Assembly: GCF_963576615.1 (NCBI RefSeq)
Contig: NC_088711.1
Coordinates: 1,736,001 to 1,800,000 of the forward strand
DNA from: Watersipora subatra
Lineage: Eukaryota; Bryozoa; Gymnolaemata; Cheilostomatida; Watersiporidae
Reading direction: 5' to 3'
Length of the DNA stretch: 64,000 nt
The position numbers were made by a program, and so were the translations under genes. A model generated the notes under the pieces. That model searched no databases. It had not been told where the DNA came from and saw only the letters and a list, made by a program, of their open reading frames with translations. Positions 47,645 through 57,939 of the stretch are shown in pieces (position 1 is the first letter of the stretch; every line of letters starts with the position of its first letter).

Positions 47645-48481
47645 TAAATGACCGCGCTAAGATCCTATGGGACTTCTACATCCGAACTGACAAGCATGTC
47701 CTAGCAAACCAACCAGATATAGTGGTGGTAGACAAGGAGAACAAGAGGGCTACTATAATATATATAGCAGTACCCAATGACTACAATATAGCCAGCAAAA
47801 AAAGAAAAGGTAGAGAAATATCTCTATCTTGGAGAAGTTTAGTAAACTGAAGACTGTAGTAAGGTGGTGACTGTAGCAAGCTGATGACTGTAATAAAGTG
47901 GTGACTGTAGCAAGCTGATAACTGTAGTAAGGCGGTGACTGTAACAAGCTGAAGACTGTAGTGAGGTCATAACTGTAGTAATGGGGTGACTGAAGCAAGC
48001 TGATGACTGTAGTGAGGTCATAACTGTAGTAATGGAGTGACTGTAGCAAACTGATGACTGTAATAAAGTGGTGACTGTAGCAAACTGAAGACTGTAGTAA
48101 GGTGGTGACTGTCACAAGCTGATGATTGTAGTAAGGCGGTGACTGTAGCAAACTGAAGACTGTAGTAAGGTGGTGACTGTAGCAAACTGAAGACTGTAGT
48201 AAGGCGGTGACTGTAGCAAACTGAAGACTGTAGTAAGGTGGTGACTGTAGCAATCTAATAACTGAAGCAAGGTGATGATTGGATGATATCAAAATGTCAC
48301 CAGATGTCAAAATGGTAAGCATACAAATTGAAAATATGGGTGTGTTATGCTCACCATTTTGACAAGTTCCTAGTCCGGAGAGACACCGAACACATATGAG
48401 TCTCAGGCACTTCTTACATCCAGCATTTATTGGCTGACCTTCATGCTCTTTACAGAATCTTGCTGGTTCCTCACTCGCCAT
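43570..48481 (-). CDS. B-box / coiled-coil / beta-propeller protein (TRIM-like without RING, 484 aa)
   Basis: Exons 48481-48355, 47353-47157, 46673-46503, 46249-46141, 44705-43992 and 43706-43570 join with matching phases (1,455 bases with the TAG at 43572-43570). Residues 10-47 form a B-box type zinc-binding domain (CKEH, then C22, C25, C30 and C33, ending NDPSHHLMSLDE). Residues 50-200 are a charged coiled coil. Residues 202-484 carry repeated blade-like segments (PTDGLIITD, GLAVVSEQLVVPNR, KILDFSTGKLI), like the NHL/WD-type propellers of TRIM-NHL and TRIM56-like proteins. Such proteins oligomerise through the coiled coil. With RING the family acts as E3 ligases; here no RING precedes the B-box, because the ATG lies only nine codons before its first Cys. 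Molecular targets cannot be read from the sequence. Confidence 0.87.
43787..43831. other. Perfect 17-bp hairpin in intron 5 of the B-box gene
   Basis: CCAATGATATACAGCCC is followed by an 11-base loop and its exact reverse complement. Partial pairing of the flanking ACTATG and CATAG extends the stem. It could be a small MITE remnant or a microRNA-type precursor; I cannot decide. Confidence 0.75.
43992..44705 (-). CDS. B-box gene exon 5 (most of the propeller)
   Basis: The acceptor ATTCTACAG ends at 44706. The 714-base exon encodes about five blade-like repeats. The donor is GTTGGT at 43991, chosen because it alone keeps the frame into exon 6; the stronger-looking GTAAAA four bases on leads to an immediate stop. 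Confidence 0.85.
45151..45904. mobile_element. Possible solo LTR in B-box gene intron 4
   Basis: The segment starts TGTAAGTCG and ends CTTTACA. It contains CATATATAAGG near 45716-45727 followed by an R-like segment, and a 10-bp hairpin (TAAAGGAAAC, five bases, GTTTCCTTTA) at its end. GC is higher than its surroundings. No clear target duplication or priming site was found, so this is tentative. Confidence 0.3.
46141..46249 (-). CDS. B-box gene exon 4 (coiled coil end)
   Basis: The acceptor TTTGTGTCAG ends at 46250 and the donor GTGAGT starts at 46140, leaving phase 1. The exon encodes CTLVEEYEVVKSEMQELANQ and then PSLEVPIINRLAAN. Confidence 0.83.
46503..46673 (-). CDS. B-box gene exon 3 (coiled coil)
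   Basis: The acceptor GACTCGCAG ends at 46674 and the donor GTAAAA starts at 46502. The 57 codons in phase 0 are rich in Glu, Lys and Leu with heptad character. Confidence 0.84.
47157..47353 (-). CDS. B-box gene exon 2
   Basis: The acceptor GATTACTAG ends at 47354 and the donor GTACGT starts at 47156. A second GT four bases on is possible, but the chosen one keeps phase 0 to exon 3. The exon completes the B-box (DPSHHLMSLDE) and begins the coiled coil. Confidence 0.84.
47581..47641. repeat. TA microsatellite
   Basis: About 60 bases of TA dinucleotides in B-box gene intron 1, next to a retroelement fragment. Confidence 0.95.
47648..47818 (+). mobile_element. Fragment of a non-LTR retrotransposon endonuclease-type region
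   Basis: The plus-strand frame reads DRAKILWDFYIRTDKHVLAN, then QPDIVVVDKENKRATII and VPNDYNIASKK. The PD...D-K arrangement with AVPND resembles the C-terminal restriction-like endonuclease region of R2/CRE-type LINE proteins. Only about 57 codons survive, bounded by the TA tract and the 34-bp minisatellite. Confidence 0.5.
47850..48268. repeat. 34-bp minisatellite in B-box gene intron 1
   Basis: The unit CTGTAGCAAACTGAAGACTG plus TAGTAAGGTGGTGA repeats about 12 times with variants. It makes a long apparent minus-strand extension of exon 1, which is not real coding. Confidence 0.9.
48355..48481 (-). CDS. B-box gene exon 1
   Basis: The ATG is at 48481 and the donor GTGAGC starts at 48354, leaving phase 1. 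The exon encodes MASEEPARFCKEHEGQPINA and the core C-x2-C, C-x2-C zinc ligands of the B-box. Confidence 0.87.
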
Positions 48482-49011
48482 GATGGTCAGATCACAAGCT
48501 CTACGGTCACTCGATTATAGAAATCTTGTATGAAGACACAGGGCTGCCATGAAATGAGACTGTTGATTAGTTTGTTATATTTATTGAACTCGGTGGAAGA
48601 AATAATGAGGTTGTGATGGTGAGCTTGTAGACATTTACAGACAGGTGAAGTCCGCGAGACAAATGGGTTTGTATGTGAACAACAGTTAGGGGAGGCAAGG
48701 GTTATCTAATGCCTTCAGCTCATCCTTCGTATATCCTACAATATGTGGACCAACACAATATCTTGCTAGTTTGTGCAACATCGTCAAGGGTTCAATTAAA
48801 ATAGTGAGAAGACTTACCTTCCAGTAAAGCAAGCACTTGCTAGCATATGCCACAGAGTGAGCCGCCGTACTGCCTGCGTAATAACTTTGCTAGTCTGGTC
48901 TTCAGAATGTAGCTTCAAGTGCAATTTATTACGTAAGACATATTATGCCTGTAGGAGTGTTTCACGTTGCTAGTCAATATAAGCATTGAAATGTTATACC
49001 GGCTGTTCAGT

Positions 49012-49222
49012 GACCTGTCCACGTCTCCACGCAGAGATTAAGGCTATCCCTGTGAACTGAGCTGCTCCTCTCCACGCAGAGACTAAGGCTATCCCTGTAA
49101 ACTGAGCTGCTCCTCTTCGGAAGAGGCTAAGGCTATCCCTGTGAACTGAGCTGCTCTTCTCCACGCAGAGATTAAGGCTATCCCTGTGAACTATAAGGCT
49201 ATCCTTGCGAACTGAGCTGCTC
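49012..49222. repeat. 45-bp tandem repeat, about 5 copies
   Basis: The unit contains CTGTGAACTGAGCTGCTCCT and CCACGCAGAGATTAAGGCTA. The last copy is truncated. Confidence 0.88.
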
Positions 49223-49921
49223 AAGGAAGCAAGTATACTGGAGACTGCCAACAATCTTCCCTTTTTCTTATAAGGAGAGACTCTGATAGTTTCTTTTGAG
49301 TAAATGGGTTTATGCCAGCTAAAAAGTTCTCAGTTAATAAATTTAGTTTTAAATACCTACCTACATGTCAAATTTTCTAAACTAATTTCACATCTTTTTG
49401 AAGGGATTCTATGCAGTTTTCAATTTTTCACCAACATAGACTATATTTTTATTCATATTGTATTCCTGAATGCTATAAACTTGATATTATGGTTCAAAGT
49501 TCATATATGTACTAGTAATCACTGTTTGAATATCTTTGAACATCTCCCAGCGAACTGCCTATAACTTTCCGCAGCTATTTTTATTAAAGCTTCAGGCAAG
49601 TGAAGGTGGAGCTGATGAATTTAGTCTAACCATCTTTGCCTCTTGTTGATTTATTATTGATTATAAACAACATTTTACATAAATGTGTATATTTATTTGT
49701 TGGTTTGAGTTTACACGCAACAAATGCAATCAACTAACCAAATAGAATATTCTAGAATAAAACTGAGCATAGGAGATTCGGATAAGAATCTTTGCAAACA
49801 ACAGATTTGGAGTATTCTTCTCTTTGTTAAATACATACGGCAAGTTGAGCTCATTCACTGGTGGAACTAGTTAATCATATCATTGTACATACAGATTAAT
49901 TATTGTTGACGAATTATTGTA

Positions 49922-50134
49922 AACACACAGCACATGGGCATACGCACACACACAGCGCACACACACAGGGTAGACACTGACACAGCACACACACACAGCG
50001 CACACACACTCAGCACGCACACACACAGCCTACACACGCACAGCAAACACACACAGCACACGCGTGCACACCCACATACAGCACACACGCGCACACAGCG
50101 TACACGCTTACACACGTGCGCGCACGCACACACA
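49922..50134. repeat. CA-rich microsatellite with GCACAC interruptions
   Basis: About 210 bases are CACACA interrupted by GCGCAC, GTACAC and GAC. Alternating purine-pyrimidine sequence of this kind favours Z-DNA. The Cys/Val-rich and His/Thr-rich ORFs here are artefacts. Confidence 0.93.
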
Positions 50135-50154
50135 CAGTTCTTTTATTTTGGCAG

Positions 50155-50363
50155 GATTCCAATCATTGCATCCGAGTTCATTAAGTGGTACAGGGTGAGT
50201 CATGAACATGCTACAGTTTGAAGTATACTTATTAGGGCTGCCGTCTGGTTAAAAAGAAAGCGATATTGTGACTGGTTTGGGATATAATTTAATGGTGTTG
50301 TATTGTGAGACTCTGTTCATCTCTGCAGTGCTAAATCCTTAAACAAACCAGGCGTCAAAAAAG
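50155..50363 (+). CDS. Two candidate mini-exons (50155-50194, 50329-50363), unidentified
   Basis: The first has the acceptor TTTATTTTGGCAG and donor GTGAGT and is 40 bases long. The second has the acceptor TCATCTCTGCAG and donor GTGAGT and is 35 bases long. They can be joined in one frame (LSGTG then AKSLNKPGVKK). Both have textbook splice sites, but no partner exons or recognisable domain were found. Confidence 0.2.
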
Positions 50364-51118
50364 GTGAGTAGTTCATTTCCAGTTCATCTTCAAGCAGCGG
50401 TTACACTATTCACTATGTTTTTATGGTGCGCAGTATTGCGAAGGAGTCCCCTCCGAAGTCGAGGGGATTGTACGTTTCCATGCTGCGCAGTGGTTTTCAG
50501 CAAATTAGACAAAGAAGAGAAATTGTATAAATCGAATCGCCTTATGGAGAAATTGAATCGATCATGGATACCGAACATCAGAAACGGTCTTTTTATGCTT
50601 CTGTCATCATTATACTTTTATTTACAATACACATTCACAAGGTTTTACAAACCTTAACACAATTTTTACAAATTAATATATTTTTAATAAGTATTTTTTT
50701 AAGTAATATATTATTTAAACATTAATTTAGGACTTGCCACCTATTTTTCGAAAAGTGTTGGCATCGATAACAAAGTCTAGGAAAGTAATCACCTCATCAT
50801 CCTTTTGGGTGCAGACCATAATTAAATTTAGGTGAAAGAAGATCGGAAGAATAGAACAAAACAAGATTAGCGGGATAACATTTGTACTAGTTTATGGCTC
50901 TCGAGGAATCCGTCTCCACGGCATGAAAGCTATGTGCAGTCACTGCGCAATTGCTGTTTCCTTGCTGCAATTTTGCACTGGCTTCGCACTGATCAGTGCG
51001 CAGTGATTTCAGTGCGAAGACGCCGTTTCCATGATTCGGAGAGGGTGCAACTCTGAAGCACTGCGCATCATTGAAGCATAGTGATTGTGCTACATCTTGC
51101 ATGCTTGTCTTGAATTCA

Positions 51119-51335
51119 GTGTGCAAGCACAACATAGACATGCAAAGTGAAAGCACAACATAGACATGCAAAGTGCAAGTACAACATAGGCATGCAAAGT
51201 GAAAGTACAACATAGGCATGCAAAGTGAAAGCACAACATAGGCATGCAAAGTGAAAGTACAACATAGGCATGCAAAGTGAAAGCACAACATAGGCATGCA
51301 AAGTAAAAGTACAATATAAGCATACAGAGTGAAAG
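51119..51335. repeat. 26-bp tandem repeat, about 8 copies
   Basis: The unit GCATGCAAAGTGAAAGTACA plus ACATAG repeats downstream of the GPCR. Cys/Phe/Leu-rich minus-strand ORFs across it are artefacts. Confidence 0.92.
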
Positions 51336-51626
51336 TGGCAAAGGAAACATGCAAGATTAAATCTTTGGATAGTAACTACTTCAAGCACTTTTCATATCAA
51401 AATATAACAACATCTTCAGCTTTTGGTAGACAAGGTTTAGTATTTACAATTTCATCACAAAACCAGCCGTACTGGCTTCAAGCTGAATATCATTAAATAA
51501 ACATTTTATCAATCAAGCCAGATTTACAAATATTTTTGCTTTATCGCAATTTTTATAGTCTCAACAAACCAATACACACACTTCTGAAATATCCCTGCCT
51601 GGAGTTGTCTGTTTTAGCGACATGTT

Positions 51627-52875
51627 CTAAACTCTGTTGTTTACTTCTATCGTAGCAATGTTATTGACTGAGACTGTGCTGTGGCTTGACAGTTCAACAG
51701 AGCTGTCTATAGTTCTCCTGTCTCGGTCATTTCGGGTGATGAATGAATATTGTATGCAAAAGTGCTCGCGCAACCAATCAGGAACAAGACCAGGAAAGTT
51801 TCCAAAAAACGTGCGTCGAAACTGAACATTTGTAAGCAAATATATGAATAAATTAATTCCAAAATTGAGCTGATAAAAGAAGAAGCACAGACATCTAATA
51901 CTCTTCAATAATAAAGCTTGTTTAGCATATCTAATATACGCTTGCTGCTTTTCCGCGACAGCAGATGGCCGGAGACTATCTGATCTAATCAAAAGCTCTG
52001 CCATCTGAACAACCCCTAGTGGCACCAGCAGAACCAGGAATGTTATCGAGGTAGCTATTAACATCCGAGTTATGCGCATCTGTTGCTTTTCGCCAGTTCT
52101 TCTGCTCTTCAGGGCATTCAGTGATATTTTCCTTCTAACTCTTGCTGATTTGTGGATTCGGTAGATAATCAAGGAGTTAAGTACCCCCATAGTAATTGCT
52201 GGGAACCAGGTTTTGATAGTCACATACACGTATATAATCTCTCGGAACTTCCTCCGGTTTGTGTGGCAAGCTTTGTAGCCAAACGCCGAGTCGCCCTCAA
52301 ATCCAGATATGAAAACTTTGTGCATAGAGATGAAAAGGATTGCAATGCTGACTGATACGATAGTCGCTCTGGTTCTTTTTACCGAGCACAGTCGGTGGAC
52401 CTTCAGAGGAAACTCGACAGCGATCAACCTTTCTACTGTAAAACACACAATCATCCAGACGCTCAACAGGTTGAGCAGCTCAACTAACACCGAATGGCAG
52501 AGACACAACCATTCTTTCTCTTGAAACTCCCTGTCGATCGTATCTGGATTCTGAGCTCGTAAAACACCAACCGTGAAGTTGAAAATAAGGACGGATGAGT
52601 CATAAATGGCGAGAGCAAGCAAGTACATGTAGCTGGTGTTCTGTCTCACAGTCTTTCTTGACAGTGTGATGATGATGAGGAGGTTAGAAAGCAGACCAGA
52701 ACAGACTATAGTTATGGTGCCATAATGAAGTAGAAAGCGATCAAGTTTAAGGAGTGGTGACAACTGAGCTTCGTACTCTTGCAGCTGACACGGCCAGGCT
52801 AAGGCTAACTCAGCCGTGATGTTGTGGTTCTCCATGGAAACTTCTGAATAGTCGGAGACACATGTCTTTGGTGAC
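51627..52875 (-). CDS. GPCR exon 2 (seven transmembrane segments)
   Basis: The acceptor CTTGTTGCAG ends at 52876. The frame runs from SPKTCVSDYSEVSMENHNIT to the stop at 51627. The open frame continues upstream into the intron (to 52901), but the splice site and exon 1 make that extension unlikely. Confidence 0.92.
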
Positions 52876-55800
52876 CTGCAACAAGTATATTGGGCAGACA
52901 ATTACTTAGTGACCAAAATGGTTCAACCAACACTTCCTGCACTAGCGTTCTCATGCACTTCTGCTAGTCTGTGAGTCTTTCTAGGAAATCGTGAGTGGAC
53001 TTCACCCACAAGTGGACCTCCAATTGTATACTCCTCAGATTGTAATTATATATAATTGTAATTATATATTCCTCAGAATATAAATTAATTATTTAATTAC
53101 TAGTGCAAATATTTTGCTAGCCGTCTGTGATGGCCTTCAAGATACACCATTATTAAATGCATCATACAGAAAGTTAGCCATACTAACTTTGCTGAGTTTA
53201 TTTGAGTTATTCTGTTACAATCTAATTGAGTGGCAGGTATGACTTATTAACTATAGTAATATAACCAACACTCTAGATGTTGAGTGGCAGATATGACTTA
53301 ATAACTACAGTTATATAACCAGCACTCTAGATGTTGAGTGGCAGATATGACTTATTAATTACAGTTATATAACCAACACTCTAGATGTTGAGTGGCAGAT
53401 ATGACCTATTAACTACAGTTATATAACCAACACTCTAGATGTTGAGTGGCAGATATGACCTATTAACTACAGTTATATAACTAACACTCTAGATGTTGAG
53501 TGGCAGGTATGACTTATTAACTATAGTTATATAACCAACACTTTAGATGTTGAGTGGCAGATATGACTTATTAACTACAGTTATATAACCAACACTCTAG
53601 ATGTTGAGTGGCAGATATGACTTATTAATTATAGTTATATAACCAACACTCTAGATGTTGAGTGGCAGGTATGACTTATTAACTATAGTTATATAACCAA
53701 CACTCTAGATGTTGAGTGGCAGATATGACTTATTAACTACAGTTATATAACCAACACTCTAGACAGACATGTAAAATAAACGCTGAATATAACTTAAATA
53801 AATTTAGCTTACTAAGCACATACTTGTAGGATGTTTTAGTATACATTTTAGTAAGTTTCAAACTTTGAACTAAAATTTTATCACTTATCTGTTTGCAAAT
53901 TCGTTTTTACCATAACAGATGGGCCACAGATAATGCCGAGATTGCGGCAAAATGGCATACCGAAATTTTTGTTGTTTTGTCGTAATCAGTACAACAATCG
54001 CAAAATTTTGATTACAAGATCAATTATTGTTGATATCGTATGGGGAAGACAAATTCGCCCTAGTATGGCAAGAACGGAAAAGCATTGTGTTTCATAAAGT
54101 TGGGCGAAAAATATTTTATAACAAGGGCATCGTAAACCCGTGGACGCAATGTATTAATTAATACATCATTTAGCATGAGCAATCGAGAAGAGGGTATCCG
54201 GAATATGATAGGAGCAATAGAACTCTAAGAACTTTGTAGCTCAGTGGGTAACTGTGTAGTTTGAAACTTATGGTTGCAATATCTGTGAGTTCAAATCCAG
54301 CAAAAAGTGAGCTTTACATTCCAAGATTTTAATCGCGATGATTGGACAGACAAATATCCAAACAGACAGACAACTGACAGCGACAAACTTTAAAATTTAT
54401 ATATATAACACATCTCAATACTGGAGAAAAAAAACAAATATTGAACTGTCTTTGTCTGGTACTTTGTCTGACCAAACGGAGAAAGAATGTAGATGCTATT
54501 CCTACTCGGGATAATGCAATTTTCCGCATGAAAGTCCTTAGCCTTTACCTAAAAGCCTTTACTGGAAATAAAAGTGTAACGGCACATTTGAAATTGGAAT
54601 GGCACATTTAGAAATTACAAATTAAAAACAGGTAATGGTAGCAAAAAAATTAGTTTTTAAACAATTTAAAAAACAACCAATGCAAAAGGTATTATTAGTT
54701 AATAATCAAAAGTGCACATTTAGCGTGTGCATATGGTATACAGTGTGTGATAAGAGCGATAGAATCACAAGAACAGCTTTGATTAGTGCCAAGTGCACGA
54801 TTCGAAAGTTGCTGTTTCAACCTTTGTGAGTTCAAAGCCAGCATAATGTGAGCTTTTAATTCTAAGATTTTAATAGCTATAGCCAGACATACCGAAGGAC
54901 AGACAGACAAACTTTAAAATTTATATATATGGATTATTATATGATATGTAAGCGCTTTATATTATTTTAGCATTATATTATTTTAGCTTTATATTATTTT
55001 AGCTTCATATTATTCTAGATTTATATTATTTTAGCTTTATATTGTTTTAGCTTTATATTATTTTAGCTTTATATTATTTTAGCTTTATATTATTTTAGTA
55101 TTATATTATTTTAGCATTATATTATTTTAGCTCTATATTGTTCTAGCTTTATATTATTTTAGCTTTATATTATTTTAGCTTTATATTATTCTAGCTTTAT
55201 ACTATTTTAGCATTATATTATTTTAGCTTTATATTATTTTAGTATTATATTAGCATTATATTATTTTCGCTTTATATTATTTTAGTATTATATTAACATT
55301 ATATTATTTTAGCATAATGCATATTACACTGAACTTAAATATGTTATGCTATATTATATTAAATTGTAATAAATTATAATATTGTAAAGAATATTATATT
55401 ATAGTATATTAGAGTATACTGTACGGTATTACAACATTTTCTTTTATGTATTATTATTACAATCAATATATTACATTTTATAATATTATCATAATATAAA
55501 ATTTATTCTACTCTTTACAGACATAACATTATAATACTTATATTAATAACACTGGCTGATGTTATAACTGAAAGTAATCTGAATAGATCAATAAATAGTG
55601 AAGACTAAAATAGTTGAGCAGAGTTTATATGATTTAATAGTTATATTATGTCGCACTATAGTAGAGAGTGACACTTATATAAGGTTTAATTATAATATGA
55701 AGAATATGGCCGTGGTATAAAGGCAAAAAAGCTGTGATATGACTGCAAAGTGGCTGCAAAATGGCTGCGATATTGTGATAACTTGACTGTGATATGATTG

Positions 55801-55997
55801 TGATATACATGCAGATACTGTATGGTTGTAAAATGGCTATGATCTGGAAGCGATATGGCTGCCATATGCCATGCGCCATATTAATACATAGTGAGAATGT
55901 TTATCGTTTAAGTTTATTGGAATTCACCTTACCCTGACATGTTTTCTGTTGTCCAAGAAATATTGTCATTCCCATAATCTTGCCAAGTAGAGGCCAT
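51627..55997 (-). CDS. Rhodopsin-class (class A) GPCR, peptide-receptor-like (two coding exons, 437 aa)
   Basis: Exon 1 (55997-55933) and exon 2 (52875-51627) join in phase 2 and give 1,314 bases. The extracellular N-terminus has three N-glycosylation sequons (NIS, NMS, NIT). TM1 carries G-x3-N (Asn about 86) and TM2 LALAIYD (Asp about 114). TM3 has a Cys near 146-148, with its likely disulfide partner Cys225. The DRY position reads ERL (Glu170-Arg171), TM6 has VPLG (Pro307), and TM7 has NLFIY (363-367) in place of NPxxY, followed by FRRTFF and a helix 8 region. The tail is Ser/Thr-rich. The layout fits invertebrate FMRFamide/neuropeptide-type orphan receptors. The ligand is unknown. Confidence 0.92.
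53228..53765. repeat. 54-bp minisatellite in the GPCR intron, about 10 copies
   Basis: The unit contains TTGAGTGGCAGATATGACTT and ATATAACCAACACTCTAGATG. Copies differ by one to three bases. Confidence 0.93.
54225..54420 (+). repeat. tRNA-derived SINE, copy 1
   Basis: TAGCTCAGTGGGTAACTG (A-box-like) and, about 45 bases on, GAGTTCAAATCC (B-box-like) form a tRNA-like head. A shared body (TGAGCTTTACATTCCAAGAT, then AAACTTTAAAATTTATATAT) follows. Confidence 0.6.
54750..54935 (+). repeat. tRNA-derived SINE, copy 2
   Basis: This copy shares TGAGTTCAAAGCCAGC, TTCTAAGATTTTAATAGC and AAACTTTAAAATTTATATAT with the copy at 54225-54420. The A box is more decayed. Similar GAGTTCAAAGCCAG fragments occur near 57420. 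Confidence 0.55.
54948..55312. repeat. 16-bp AT-rich minisatellite, about 23 copies
   Basis: The unit TTATATTATTTTAGCT repeats with AGCAT and AGTAT variants in the GPCR intron. Confidence 0.95.
55933..55997 (-). CDS. GPCR exon 1 (extracellular N-terminus)
   Basis: The ATG at 55997-55995 opens MASTWQDYGNDNISWTTENM, and the donor GTAAGG starts at 55932, leaving phase 2, exactly what exon 2 needs. It lies about 70 bases after a TATA box. Confidence 0.8.
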
Positions 55998-56067
55998 GGC
56001 TGTTATAATTTGACCCAAGCTGATGAAGAGTATAACCAGCGATACAGAAAGTAAAGACAAGTATCGG

Positions 56068-56075
56068 TTTATATA
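56068..56075 (-). promoter_or_regulatory. TATA box of the GPCR gene
   Basis: The minus strand reads GGGGTATATAAACC. The TATATAAA core is about 70 bases upstream of the GPCR ATG, which would put transcription start near 56040 and leave a 5' UTR of about 45 bases. Confidence 0.65.
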
Positions 56076-56269
56076 CCCCAGCTCATTAGTTAGCCATTTT
56101 GTGTTCTATATTCCACGATTGGCTAGATACGTCATTAGCAGTCCCAAGTGATGCCGACAGCGTGTAACCACCGTTCAGAAGGCATTGAAATAGCCTGTAT
56201 ACGTCAGAGTGAAATGTTTATAACTGCCAGCTTAACCGCATAGCCTCTGTTCTACCATTTCAGTAGACA

Positions 56270-56450
56270 GAGCCCTCCAAGAATACTTTTACCATCCTTA
56301 AATGTGAGACTCTCCTACCACATAGCTTCATATCCTTAACACGCTACTCTATCATACTTCACCAGCATTAAATGTGAGACTCTCCCACCACATAGCCTCA
56401 TATCCTTAACACGCTACTCTATCATACTTCACCAGCATTAAACGCTACGT
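56270..56450. repeat. Direct repeat of about 70 bp, 2 copies, upstream of the GPCR
   Basis: Blocks containing CACATAGCTTCATATCCTTA (second copy with one change), ACGCTACTCTATCATACTTC and AATGTGAGACTCTCC are duplicated about 200-350 bases upstream of the GPCR TATA box. Confidence 0.75.
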
Positions 56451-57939
56451 CGGCCTCGCAGCCAAAATCTCATTCAAAAATCATGCTTACACAAGCTCTG
56501 TAAACATGTAGCAGCGGTAGATGTTAACTACTATATGATGAGTGAGTTCTATAAATAGATGAATTTATATTTCACTAAAGTGAGATGTACTACGACAAGG
56601 GTAACAACAATTAGTTGACCAATTAGTCGATCCATAACAAGTTACAAATAAGTAGAAGAGATTATTTGTAAATATATATACATCCTAGCAGCTATAACAA
56701 CAAATATATGTATGTCTTTCGCATAGTTAGCGAAGGAAGACAACGAATAGTTGATGTTTTATATATGTGTTGTAGAACATTCAAGGTTATGGAACGGCTG
56801 TTGCAAGAGTACTGAGGTTAGTGTCTGTATATTTCTGTGGGTCGTACTGTCGTACACCCTCGATACAGTGATCGCACAAGTTTAGTGGTAATAAATCTCT
56901 AGCTCTAATTTATCTGTCACAATGGAGAGTTCGAATAAATGAACACGCTTGCAATATTTAATAATATTCGATTAATATAGTATAGGTACAACAGGAATAA
57001 TGATATATATTACGATATAATATAATGCAAATCTGAAGCTATGAGTAGAAAATGTAGGTAATGTCAACAAGCACGAATAGATCAATGACATGCTCCGGAA
57101 AATGTCTATGCAGTATGATTCACTTCTGTCTGCCTCACACTGGTTTCATCCTGCAGATGGTTGCAGACTGTTTCTACTCTGGGATCACTGTCTTCGTTTG
57201 CCCAAACGGCCCAGAGGGTTTGTCTCACAAATGGTTTGCACACTATAACAGTCCTACAGCATGTATAACAGTTTTACTGCGAGCTATTACTTTTAATCTT
57301 GCTAATCCTTATTTAGATTTTCTCCCCCATGAAGACCTTGACAACCTGCACTACCGAGTATTTAGGCTCTATTGATCTAAGAATACCACTTCTTTGGGTG
57401 AGCAACGAAAATCCAGCTGAGTTCAAAGCCAGTAAGGAATTCTGCTATAGCCATAGTATGTAATTTGGTAAACTTCAAACCCTCCCCATAAATGTTAGGC
57501 CTTGTATAGTATTCAAGCCAAAATGAATTCCGCTAGATGGTAGATGAAACTAGCCGATGGCAATTAGGTTCCTCTGGATGACAGTTAAGTGCAACTGGCT
57601 ACACCACAATGGTAAGGTACATTTGATTACGCAAAGACACCTAAGTTGTATCTGGCTTCATTGCCGCACTGAAATACACTTGGTTAGCTCACTGCATCAA
57701 AGTATAGTTTCTTATGGTTGACTATATAATTGATTGTGGTTTATTACAGTACACATAGACATGCTAATGTAGCTGTATTGCTCTAAAGAATGATCTGTAG
57801 TACTATAATAGTTGCTTTAACCTCACAACGCACCACCCTTGCAGCATCACCCTCACCCATAGTTATAGTTTGGTGGCACCACCACCAACTAGCTATAGTG
57901 TCTGGTGAGAGTGTAGCTCCTCCACATTCATCCAGCATC
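56451..57939. other. Non-coding spacer with one exon-like segment
   Basis: At about 57158-57219 (+) a segment after the acceptor GGTTTCATCCTGCAG reads MVADCFYSGITVFVCPNGPE and could be an exon (donor-like GTTTGT), but it has no partner. Otherwise only short ORFs and a SINE-like fragment near 57418-57470. Confidence 0.4.

Larger units (their letters stand above)
48482..51626. other. Repeat-rich spacer between the B-box gene and the GPCR
   Basis: The spacer holds a 45-bp array (49012-49222), a CA-rich tract (49922-50134), a 26-bp array (51119-51335) and two candidate plus-strand mini-exons (50155-50194, 50329-50363). I see no clear promoter for the B-box gene. Confidence 0.55.

Noticed and set aside
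47753-48354. 242-aa minus-strand ORF starting with the B-box
   Set aside because: Only its first 42 codons are exon 1. After the GTGAGC donor it reads through intron 1 and the 34-bp minisatellite.
49900-50221. Cys/Val-rich and His/Thr-rich ORFs on the two strands
   Set aside because: They are translations of the CA-rich microsatellite.
50887-51388. Three overlapping minus-strand ORFs with FACLCC and LHAYVVL repeats
   Set aside because: They are frames of the 26-bp repeat (26 is not a multiple of 3, so all three frames show the same peptides).
52876-52901. Upstream ATG at 52901 as the GPCR start
   Set aside because: It lies before the acceptor at 52876. The exon at 55997-55933 joins in phase, has a TATA box upstream and carries glycosylation sites, so it is the better start.
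54238-54300. Functional tRNA gene
   Set aside because: A- and B-box-like sequences are present, but the acceptor stem does not pair, and the head is joined to a body shared with a second copy, so it is a SINE.
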